DNA from: Stutzerimonas frequens
GTDB lineage: Bacteria > Pseudomonadota > Gammaproteobacteria > Pseudomonadales > Pseudomonadaceae
Direction of reading: 5' to 3'
DNA length: 64,000 bases
NCBI RefSeq assembly: GCF_024448335.1
Contig: NZ_JAMOHM010000007.1
Coordinates: 124,001-188,000 of the forward strand
The notes beneath the pieces are model-generated. The model saw nothing but the letters and a program-made list of their open reading frames with translations, was not told the DNA's origin and ran no database searches. Within the stretch, counting starts at the first letter, position 1, and the number at the start of each line of letters is the position of its first letter. Shown piece by piece: positions 57,157-64,000 of this stretch. Made by a program: the position numbers and the translations under genes.

Positions 57157-59748
57157 TTATCGCTGTTCGTCGCCCTGATGAAGCGTGTTTCGTCGCGCCT
57201 GGTCTATCGCCGCCAGCAGCTGCGCATTGGTGATCGGCTTGTGCAGCCAGACGATCCGGTCAGGGAATTTCGCCTCGTCGAACTGGTGCGCTGCGGAGAT
57301 CACGACGATTGGCAATTCGTGTATGGCCGGCCGTGCGCGCAGTTCGTCAATCAACTGTGCCCCGCTGCCATCGGGTAGGTGCAGGTCCAGCGTCATGGCC
57401 TCGTAGCACCCGGTGGCGAGTTTCTCCCGTGCCTGGTGCAGGCTCTGCACGCGATCCACTGCGTATCCTCCTTCGCGCAGCATCATGTGCAGCAGGCGCC
57501 CGGTATCCGGCTCGTCTTCGACGACCAGTATCCGCGGCAGGCCTTCCCGGTTGTCTGCCTCGCTTGTCGGCGTCTGGATCGGCAGCTCGCACCAGAAGGT
57601 GGTGCCAGCGCCGGGCTGGCAATCGAAGCCGACTGTGCCGCCCATGCGCTCGATGAGCTCCTTGGTGATCGCCAGGCCCAGGCCGGTGCCCGACTTCTGC
57701 CGGCTGTCAGAGGCATCGGCTTGGGCGAACTTCTCGAATACCCGTGAGCGGAAGGCGTCCGGTATGCCCGGCCCCTGATCGGTCACGCTGATGCGTACCC
57801 GCGCGCCGCGAAGGCTGGTGTGCAGGCGGATCTCTCCGCCTTCGGGAGTGAACTTCACGGCATTGGAAAGAAAATTGCCGAGCACCTGTTGCAGGCGCAG
57901 GCTGTCGACCCAAACCAGGACGTCCTGTGGATGGTGCAGCGTGCAGCGCACGCCATGCTGGCCGCACAGCAGCTGATTGCTTGAAAGCGATTCCTCCAGC
58001 AGCTTGCCAAGTGAATGCTCGCGCAGTTCAAAGGCCATCTTGCCAGCAGCGATCTTCTCCATGTCCAGCAGGTCGTTGATCAGATGACCCAGGCGCAGGC
58101 TGTTGCGGTAGGCGATCTCTAGCATCTGCTGCATGGCTGGCGGCGCCGCACCGAGCGCGCCGCCGACGATCAGGCCGAGCGCACCGCTGATGGAGGTCAA
58201 GGGCGTGCGCAGTTCATGGCTCACGGTCGAGACGAAGTCATTCTTCATCTGCTCGATGCGCTTGCGCTCGGTCAGGTCCATCAGGGTACCGCTGATGCGC
58301 TGGGCCATTCCTTGCGGGTCGCGCTGGATATAGCCACGCAGCAGAACGGGTACGACATGGCCGTGCTTGTGTTGCAGGCGCAGTTCGCTCGTAAAGTGAT
58401 CGAGATTGGACAGCATGGTTTGCGCCAGCTTGGCTTTCTGCTGCGCCAGATCCTCGGGTACGGTCAGGCGTTCCCATAGCTTGAGGTCGCAAGACAACTC
58501 GTCCGGGCGGTAGCCGAGCATTTCCCAGGCGCGTGGCGAGGCATACATGCTGCCTGCTTCCAGATCGAGATCCCAGAGGCCATCGTTGCTGCCCTTGAGC
58601 GCCAGCGAGAGCCGCTCCTCGCTCACCTTCAGGTCATTCTTGCTTTGGCGGATGCGCTGGGTCATCTCTTCCGCCAAGGCCTGGATGCGGCTATGGCGCA
58701 GGGCAAGCGAGGAGGTGAGGAAGAACACCAGCAGGCTCAGGCCGAGGCCCAGGGCGAGCATCAGGCTTTCGTTGCCATGGAAGCGCCCGTCGAACTCCGG
58801 CCGGCTGTCCATGCGCAGGGTCCAGGTCTGGCCGTACAGGTGCAGCTGCTGCAATCGGCTATAGCGAGCGTCGCCGGGCTGTGGCGCATCGGACGAGGCA
58901 TAGAGCAGTTGCTCTGGGTCTTCGTCGTCGCTGGCGTAGATATGCAGCGCCAGCGGCAGGTCGGCGGCGCGCAGGATGCCCTGCATCAGATCATCGAGGC
59001 GATAGGGGCTGTAGACGAAGCCGATAAGCGCCTGCATGCGCTGCGCGGGTGTGTCGGTCGGCTCGCCTTGCCGGTATACCGGCACGTAAAGCAGTACGCC
59101 GGCCTGGACCTTGCCGTGAGTCTCCTGCATCAGCGTCACCTTCGCCGTGATGCTGGTCTCGCCCAGGCGCGCAGCCCGCAGCATGGCCCGGCGGCGGGTC
59201 GGCTCGGAGTACATGTCGAAGCCGAAAGCGGCCAGGTTGCGCCCGACGAAGGGCTCGAGAAAAACGATCGAGGTATAGAGGTCGCGCTCACCAGGCGGAT
59301 GGATGTCGTACTCCGGGAAGCCTTCGGCTCGAATCCGTGCGATATGCGCGTCCCGCTCGTCCGGCGTGATGGCCTGGCTGAAGCCCACGCCCTGGATGCC
59401 CGGATAGCGGTCTGGCAGCAGCAGGCGCTGAACATACAGACGCCATTGCGCACGGCTGACGTGGTCGACGGCGTCGAACAGGCCGGCGCCCCCGAGGAGA
59501 ATCTGCTCGTGGTCGCGTAGCCGCTTGCGGATGGCTTCGGTGACTTTCTCGCTGAGTAGCTGGAACTGCTGTTCGGCCGCCCGGTCCTCGTTGGCGCGCA
59601 GGTTCTGCCAGGCCGCCAGCTGCACCAGCAGGGTGAACAACAGCATCGCCCAGGCGATACCGTTCTGCCGGGTGAACAACTGTCGCAGGGCCTGGAACTG
59701 GCTGGCGGGTTGGGCTGGGTCGCTCATCATCTTCGCTGCGGTGCGCAT
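57157..59748 (-). CDS. CHASE-PAS hybrid sensor histidine kinase
   Basis: 863 residues from ATG at 59748; ATGATG at 59730/59727 is an alternative and no start has a strong ribosome site. TM helix at about 29-48, CHASE domain at about 70-270 with YPGIQGVGFSQAI, second TM at about 330-352 (SLMLALGLGLSLLVFFLTSSL), PAS domain (SNDGLWDLDLEAG), HisKA with phospho-His511 in STVSHELRTPLTSI, HATPase with NFLSNAVKFTPEGG, DQGPGIPDAF, GTGLGLAI, and a receiver domain with Asp788 in MTLDLHLPDGSG and HKPI. No HPt domain, so phosphate must pass on to another protein. Not next to a response regulator gene. Signal unknown. Confidence 0.9.
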   Translation of the reverse strand: MRTAAKMMSDPAQPASQFQALRQLFTRQNGIAWAMLLFTLLVQLAAWQNLRANEDRAAEQQFQLLSEKVTEAIRKRLRDHEQILLGGAGLFDAVDHVSRAQWRLYVQRLLLPDRYPGIQGVGFSQAITPDERDAHIARIRAEGFPEYDIHPPGERDLYTSIVFLEPFVGRNLAAFGFDMYSEPTRRRAMLRAARLGETSITAKVTLMQETHGKVQAGVLLYVPVYRQGEPTDTPAQRMQALIGFVYSPYRLDDLMQGILRAADLPLALHIYASDDEDPEQLLYASSDAPQPGDARYSRLQQLHLYGQTWTLRMDSRPEFDGRFHGNESLMLALGLGLSLLVFFLTSSLALRHSRIQALAEEMTQRIRQSKNDLKVSEERLSLALKGSNDGLWDLDLEAGSMYASPRAWEMLGYRPDELSCDLKLWERLTVPEDLAQQKAKLAQTMLSNLDHFTSELRLQHKHGHVVPVLLRGYIQRDPQGMAQRISGTLMDLTERKRIEQMKNDFVSTVSHELRTPLTSISGALGLIVGGALGAAPPAMQQMLEIAYRNSLRLGHLINDLLDMEKIAAGKMAFELREHSLGKLLEESLSSNQLLCGQHGVRCTLHHPQDVLVWVDSLRLQQVLGNFLSNAVKFTPEGGEIRLHTSLRGARVRISVTDQGPGIPDAFRSRVFEKFAQADASDSRQKSGTGLGLAITKELIERMGGTVGFDCQPGAGTTFWCELPIQTPTSEADNREGLPRILVVEDEPDTGRLLHMMLREGGYAVDRVQSLHQAREKLATGCYEAMTLDLHLPDGSGAQLIDELRARPAIHELPIVVISAAHQFDEAKFPDRIVWLHKPITNAQLLAAIDQARRNTLHQGDEQR

Positions 59749-59914
59749 GCCTGAATCGATTTGGATGCCCCGCGGGCCAGAAGTTGCGTCAGCCCGCCGG
59801 TAGCCGGTCGGTTCAGTATGCCGCAAGTGCTGCGGCGGAAACTGGAATGGATCGGCGACTCGGGGAACTCGGCCAGCTTACCTTCCGTAGTGGCCTTTTG
59901 ATATATGCATCCGC

Positions 59915-61843
59915 TCAGGCGCGCGACGAGTGGCAGCACTGCCCGTAGTCGAGTGCTGTCGGACTCCACTCGATCGCTTCGGGCGGTAGTGGTCGGGCGA
60001 AGCCGTAGCCTTGCCCGTAATCGCAATTTTGTTCGAGCAGGAAGGCTGCCTGTTCGGTGGTTTCGATGCCCTCGGCCACCACTTTCAGGCCGAGGTTGTG
60101 CGCCAGGCCGATGACGGAGCGGGTAATGGCGGCGTCATCATGGTCGTTCGGCAGCCCGCGAACGAACCCTTGATCGATCTTGAGCTTGTGTACGTTCATC
60201 CGCTTGAGCCGCTGCAATGACGAGTAGCCGGTGCCGAAATCATCGATCGCCAGCTGCACCCCGAGTGCACGCAGGCGCTGCAGTAGCTGGACGGCGGCAT
60301 CCGGGTCCTGCATCACTGCGCTTTCGGTGATCTCCAGTTCGAGATGGCGCGCGTCGAGTCCGGATCTGGCGAGGATCGTGGCGACCTGCAGATCGAGTTC
60401 GCCGTTACCGAACAGCCTGCTGGAAATATTCACGGCGATGAAGCCGAGCGGCCGATTCTGGGCCAGCCACTCCTGCGCCTGGTGGCAAGCCTGCTCCAGT
60501 ACCCAGCGGTCGATGGCGCTGATCAAGCCGGTTTCTTCGGCGATGGGAATGAAAATGCCCGGTGCGATCAGCCCTTTCTCCGGATGCAGCCAGCGTACCA
60601 GCGCCTCGAAGCCGGTGATGGTGCCGTGGCGCAGATCGTAGGTCGGTTGGTAATGCAAACGCAGCTGGCCCTGCTCCAACGCCTGGCGCAGCGCGGTGAC
60701 CAGTTCGACGCGCTGACGGGCCTGACTGGTCAATTCCTGGGAATAGAAGGCGTAGGTGGAGCGGCCGCTGCTCTTGGCCTTGAACAGCGCCGAGTCGGCA
60801 TTGCGCATCAGTTGCTCGACGTTCTGTACGTCGGTAGGGTACGGGTAGAGCACGATGCCAATGCTGGCACTGCTGAACAGCTCGCGGTCGCCCAGGTGAT
60901 AAGGCTCGTTCAGCCGATCCAGCAGGCGCAACGCCAGAGCGGTCGCCTTTTCCGCGCCGTGGTCCTCGCAGAGCAGGGCAAACTCATCGCCGCCCAGCCG
61001 GCCGAGGGTCATGCCGTTCTCCAGTTGTTCGCTCAGGCGGGCGCTGACGGCCTGGAGCAGGGCGTCACCCAGGCTGTGCCCGAGGCTTTCGTTGATGTCC
61101 TTGAAGTGGTCCAGGTCGATCAGCAGCAACGCGCCGCTGCGTTTGTTCGCCCGGGCGCGCTCCAGGTCCTGCTTGGCACGCTCGGTGAACAGCAGGCGAT
61201 TCGGCAGATTGACCAGCGGGTCATAGTGAGCGAGCTGGTCGAGTTCTTCGCGTGAACGCTTCAGCGCCGAGAGATCGGAAAATACCGCGACATAATGGCT
61301 GAGCTGGTCCTGATCGTCGTAGATGCAGCGCAGATTCTGCCACTGTGGATAGACGTCGCCGTTCTTGCGCCGATTCCAGATCTCGCCGCTCCAGGACCCG
61401 TGCTCGCGCAGTGCATGCCACATCTCCTGATAGAAGGCCGCATCATGCTTGCCGGAAGCGAACAGTTTCGGCGTCTGGCCGAGCACTTCGTCCGTGCTGT
61501 AGCCGGTGATGCGGCTGAATGCCGGGTTGACGTGCACGATGTGCTGATGCGGATCGGTGACCAGCACGCCTTCCTGGGTGCTGTCGAAGACCGCAGCGGC
61601 CTGCTTCAGACTGGTCTTCTGCAGATGCTGGGCGCGCTGCTGCTCATCGAAGCGACGGACGTGCCGGCGACCGAGCACGAACAGCAGGGCGCTGGTGAGC
61701 GTCACGAACAGGGCGCCCTTGCCCATCTGCCAGGCCTGGCCGTCACCGCTCACCAGTTGGCCGAGCAGGGTGTCGCCGAGAAGGATCCACAGCATCGCCA
61801 GGCAGAAGTAGCCCAGGCTCAGCCGGACGAGAGAGGTGTTCAT
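59915..61843 (-). CDS. PAS-GGDEF-EAL membrane protein
   Basis: 642 residues. Two hydrophobic helices at about 7-28 and 43-60, PAS domain at about 80-200 (QEGVLVTDPHQHIVHVNPAF), GGDEF domain with RLGGDEFALL near 302 and EAL domain with FEALVRWLHPEKG near 418. The EAL residues needed for c-di-GMP hydrolysis are all visible: EAL, NISSRLF, LELEITES, IDDFGTGYSSL, KIDQGFV and AEGIET. No RxxD inhibitory site is present before GGDEF. It could make or break c-di-GMP; hydrolysis looks intact. Confidence 0.92.
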   Translation of the reverse strand: MNTSLVRLSLGYFCLAMLWILLGDTLLGQLVSGDGQAWQMGKGALFVTLTSALLFVLGRRHVRRFDEQQRAQHLQKTSLKQAAAVFDSTQEGVLVTDPHQHIVHVNPAFSRITGYSTDEVLGQTPKLFASGKHDAAFYQEMWHALREHGSWSGEIWNRRKNGDVYPQWQNLRCIYDDQDQLSHYVAVFSDLSALKRSREELDQLAHYDPLVNLPNRLLFTERAKQDLERARANKRSGALLLIDLDHFKDINESLGHSLGDALLQAVSARLSEQLENGMTLGRLGGDEFALLCEDHGAEKATALALRLLDRLNEPYHLGDRELFSSASIGIVLYPYPTDVQNVEQLMRNADSALFKAKSSGRSTYAFYSQELTSQARQRVELVTALRQALEQGQLRLHYQPTYDLRHGTITGFEALVRWLHPEKGLIAPGIFIPIAEETGLISAIDRWVLEQACHQAQEWLAQNRPLGFIAVNISSRLFGNGELDLQVATILARSGLDARHLELEITESAVMQDPDAAVQLLQRLRALGVQLAIDDFGTGYSSLQRLKRMNVHKLKIDQGFVRGLPNDHDDAAITRSVIGLAHNLGLKVVAEGIETTEQAAFLLEQNCDYGQGYGFARPLPPEAIEWSPTALDYGQCCHSSRA

Positions 61844-61967
61844 CGTTGCTCTTGGGTCCGATCGAATACTGCACAGTCAAACCCCATCGCACCATGGCGA
61901 GCGGGCGCTAGGTCATCAGGCACCGGTAGTGCTGCGTCCTGCTGCGCCGGTCGTGCTGCATGCCGGC

Positions 61968-62696
61968 TCACAGCCAGCTCGGCCACCATTCCGGGTGGTT
62001 CGGTTTGATTCGCTGCAAGTAATGGCTGCCACCGAGCTGGCGCATCTGCTGTCGAATCCAGGCCGCGCGATTGTTCACATAGCGGCTCGGTTTACCAGCG
62101 CTCCATTGTCGCGGGTTGGGCAGCACCGCGGCCAGCAGGCTGGCCTGGTGGGCCGACAGATAGGGCGCACCGGTACCGAAGTGATGCTGCGCCGCCGCCT
62201 CGGCACCGAAGATTCCGTCGGCCCATTCCACGCTGTTGAGGTACACCTCGAGAATGCGCTGCTTGGGCCACAGCAGCTCGATCAGCGCAGTGAACCAGGC
62301 CTCCAGTCCCTTGCGTGGCCAGCTGCGGCCGGACCAGAGGAAAAGGTTCTTCGCCACCTGCTGACTCAATGTGCTGGCACCGCGCAGTGAACCACCGCGT
62401 TCATTGTGGCTGAGGGCGGCGCGAATTGCAGCGATGTCGAAGCCCCAGTGGTCGGCGAACTTCTGGTCCTCGGCGGCGATCACTGCCATCTTCAGGTCGT
62501 CTGGCAGCTCTTTCCAGGGCCGCCACTTGCGGGTCAGGTCGATAGCTTCGCCTGTGTTCCAGGACTCGATCTTGCGCTCGATCATCAAAGCGGTGAACGG
62601 CGGTGGCACCCAGCGAAACAGCAGTACCAGCAGCACCGAAAGGGCGATCAGCCAGAGCAGCAGTTTGGACAGGCGCAGCAGCAGGTTTCGCAACAT
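61968..62696 (-). CDS. mtgA: Monofunctional biosynthetic peptidoglycan transglycosylase
   Basis: 242 residues, as E. coli MtgA. One N-terminal membrane helix (about 8-30) and a GT51 domain: AAEDQKFADHWGFD near 70-84 with the catalytic Glu (EDxxFxxHxG), GGSTLSQQ-like region GASTLSQQVAKNLFLW near 103, and RILEVYLNSVEWADGIFGAEAAA near 145. It extends glycan chains in the periplasm. No transpeptidase domain. Confidence 0.95.
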   Translation of the reverse strand: MLRNLLLRLSKLLLWLIALSVLLVLLFRWVPPPFTALMIERKIESWNTGEAIDLTRKWRPWKELPDDLKMAVIAAEDQKFADHWGFDIAAIRAALSHNERGGSLRGASTLSQQVAKNLFLWSGRSWPRKGLEAWFTALIELLWPKQRILEVYLNSVEWADGIFGAEAAAQHHFGTGAPYLSAHQASLLAAVLPNPRQWSAGKPSRYVNNRAAWIRQQMRQLGGSHYLQRIKPNHPEWWPSWL

Positions 62697-62763
62697 GGCA
62701 CGTGGTCGTGGGCGAAAAGAGCGGGCATTATAGCGGCCGCTCAGGCCATCGACCGGAAAAGCA

Positions 62764-63138
62764 ATGATTCGTAGCTATCTCGTGCTTGCCGCCCTGTTCG
62801 GTTTGACCGGCGTCGCCCTCGGCGCCTTCGCCTCCCACGGCTTGCGCAGCCAACTGAGCGCCGCCCATCTCGCGGTATTCCAGACCGGCGTGCAGTATCA
62901 GCTGATCCATGCCCTGGCGCTGCTCGGCGTCGCGCTGCTCGCGCTACAACGCCCCGGCCGCCTGCTGACTGTGGCAGGCGGCTTGTTCGTCGTCGGTATC
63001 CTGCTGTTCTCCGGCAGCCTCTATCTGCTCACGCTGACCGGGGTCGGCAAGCTCGGCATGATCACGCCCATAGGCGGCACCGCCTTTCTCGCCGGCTGGC
63101 TGTGTCTGGCCCTGGCGGGCTGGCGCATCCGCGGCTGA
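62764..63138 (+). CDS. DUF423 family membrane protein
   Basis: 124 residues with four membrane helices. The family pattern is visible: LAALFGLTGVALGAFASHGLR near 7-27 and VFQTGVQYQLIHALALLGV near 39-57, then GILLFSGSLYLLTLTGV and ITPIGGTAFLAGWLCLALAG. Related to YgdD-type proteins of unknown function. Starts just after the divergent mtgA promoter. Confidence 0.9.
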   Translation: MIRSYLVLAALFGLTGVALGAFASHGLRSQLSAAHLAVFQTGVQYQLIHALALLGVALLALQRPGRLLTVAGGLFVVGILLFSGSLYLLTLTGVGKLGMITPIGGTAFLAGWLCLALAGWRIRG

Positions 63139-63165
63139 GCGGGACGAACGGCCGCGGGGTGCGCC

Positions 63166-63194
63166 TTGGTGCACCGGGTGGTTCGGGCTAGAAT
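63166..63194 (+). promoter_or_regulatory. Candidate promoter of thiSG
   Basis: TTGGTG (63166-63171), 17-base spacer, TAGAAT (63189-63194), ending 31 bases before thiS. The leader is too short for a TPP riboswitch and none was seen. Confidence 0.55.
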
Positions 63195-63225
63195 GCCGTC
63201 CCCTTTCGCAATGGCAGCGAACAGC

Positions 63226-63426
63226 ATGCAGATTCAACTCAACGGCGAACCCTACGAGCTGCCAGCCGGCCAGACGGTGGCCGACCTGCTGGCGCGCCTG
63301 GAACTGACCGGTCGCCGCCTGGCCGTCGAGCTCAATCGCGATATCGTGCCGCGCAGCGCGCACGCCAACACCGCGCTCAGCGAAGGTGACCAGGTCGAAG
63401 TGGTGCACGCCATCGGCGGCGGTTAA
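63226..63426 (+). CDS. thiS: Sulfur carrier protein ThiS
   Basis: 66 residues from ATG at 63226. Ubiquitin-like fold sulfur carrier for the thiazole half of thiamin. N-terminal [22 protein letters not shown] and C-terminal VVHAIGGG, whose final Gly-Gly would be thiocarboxylated. Upstream ATG at 63166 is in the promoter region and rejected. Followed by thiG. Confidence 0.93.
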   Translation: MQIQLNGEPYELPAGQTVADLLARLELTGRRLAVELNRDIVPRSAHANTALSEGDQVEVVHAIGGG

Positions 63427-63503
63427 CCGCACCCGCTCATCCGAATGACGCCGCCTCTGCGGCGCCCACAGCCCGCAGCAACACGTCCGAACGAGGATTT
63501 CCC

Positions 63504-64000
63504 ATGCGCCCAGTTCCGAACGACAAGCCTTTCATCCTGGCCGGTCGCACCTATCAATCGCGCCTGCTGGTCGGCACCGGCAAGTACAAGGACCTCGAAG
63601 AGACGCGTGCGGCCATCGAGGCCTCGGGTGCCGAGATCGTCACCGTCGCGGTGCGCCGCACCAACATCGGCCAGAATCCGGGCGAGCCGAACCTGCTCGA
63701 CGTGATCAGCCCCGAGCGCTACACCATCCTGCCGAACACCGCCGGCTGTTTTACCGCCGAGGACGCGGTACGTACCTGCCGCCTGGCACGTGAACTGCTC
63801 GATGGCCACAAGCTGGTCAAGCTGGAAGTACTGGCCGATCAGAAGACCCTGTTCCCCAACGTGATCGAGACCCTAAAGGCCGCCGAAGTGCTGATCAAGG
63901 ACGGCTTCGACGTCATGGTCTACACCAGTGACGACCCGATCATTGCTCGCCAGCTGGCCGAAATGGGCTGCATCGCGGTGATGCCGCTGGCCGGCCTGAT
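63504..64000 (+). CDS. thiG: Thiazole synthase ThiG (partial)
   Basis: At least 165 residues from ATG at 63504, truncated by the window end. It makes thiazole phosphate from deoxyxylulose phosphate and ThiS thiocarboxylate. [33 protein letters not shown] near 20-52, LLPNTAGC-like [23 protein letters not shown] near 75-97, and [14 protein letters not shown] with the Schiff-base Lys region near 104-117. Preceded by an ACGAGGA ribosome site. Expected full length is about 260. Confidence 0.95.
   Translation, partial: MRPVPNDKPFILAGRTYQSRLLVGTGKYKDLEETRAAIEASGAEIVTVAVRRTNIGQNPGEPNLLDVISPERYTILPNTAGCFTAEDAVRTCRLARELLDGHKLVKLEVLADQKTLFPNVIETLKAAEVLIKDGFDVMVYTSDDPIIARQLAEMGCIAVMPLAGL

Noticed and set aside
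63195-63225. TPP riboswitch before thiS
   Set aside because: The space between the likely promoter and thiS is only about 31 bases and lacks the conserved THI-box sequence.

Overview
The window is 64 kb of high-GC DNA from a gamma-proteobacterium of the family Pseudomonadaceae, most like the Pseudomonas/Stutzerimonas stutzeri-mendocina group. The evidence is the protein sequences (PstS, PhoU, RpoH, FtsYEX, IlvD, LaoABCR), the order folA ... ilvD, rlmI, pfpI, mutM, ggt, fdx, coaD, laoABC/laoR, rsmD, two M16 peptidases, ftsYEX, rpoH, mtgA, thiSG, which I recall as that of P. aeruginosa PA0350-PA0381, and a secreted cutinase matching the P. mendocina enzyme. Species assignment is inference. No rRNA, tRNA, transposase, prophage or CRISPR array was seen. 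Coding density is high, and both ends of the window cut genes (a Na/Pi cotransporter and thiG).

Layout. 1-2.6 kb: a Na/Pi cotransporter (3' end missing) and a secreted protein with two tandem Cache-like modules. 2.8-11.9 kb: recC-recB-recD, with a hairpin-rich repeat element between recC and recB and a palindrome pair between recB and recD. 12-15.2 kb: small membrane protein, AEC transporter, a membrane diguanylate cyclase with GGEEF and an intact I-site, and a hotdog thioesterase. 15.3-22.3 kb: the phosphate operon pstS-pstC-pstA-pstB-phoU, with four tandem PhoB half-sites before pstS, a second Pho box before pstC, and structured palindromes in three of its four intergenic gaps. 22.3-31.4 kb: LysR/EamA divergent pair, a GTPase (DUF3482-type) with its membrane partner (DUF2868-type), glpQ, folA, YitT, a YfcE-like phosphodiesterase and an FAD oxidoreductase. 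31.5-40.8 kb: ilvD, the cutinase, rlmI, pfpI, an HDOD protein, mutM, a small secreted protein and a second Na/Pi-PhoU transporter. 40.8-47.9 kb: ggt, ferredoxin, coaD and the long-chain-alcohol oxidation system laoABC with the TetR-type regulator laoR. 47.9-57.1 kb: YheT hydrolase, rsmD, a paired M16 peptidase system, ftsY-ftsE-ftsX and rpoH. 57.2-64 kb: a CHASE-PAS hybrid histidine kinase and a PAS-GGDEF-EAL protein, probably an accessory insertion, then mtgA, a DUF423 protein, thiS and thiG.

How it works together. Phosphate handling recurs: high-affinity Pst uptake with PhoU, two low-affinity Na/Pi-type transporters, and a periplasmic GlpQ that releases glycerol-3-phosphate. The lao genes plus the secreted cutinase give a route from polyester or cutin hydrolysis products and fatty alcohols towards fatty acids. 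Three proteins with GGDEF, EAL or phosphorelay domains give local signalling capacity. The most notable items are the cutinase with an intact triad matching the PET-active P. mendocina enzyme, the unusual large extra domains in PstC and PstA, the RNA-structure-like palindromes of the pst operon, and the uncharacterised GTPase/membrane protein pair.
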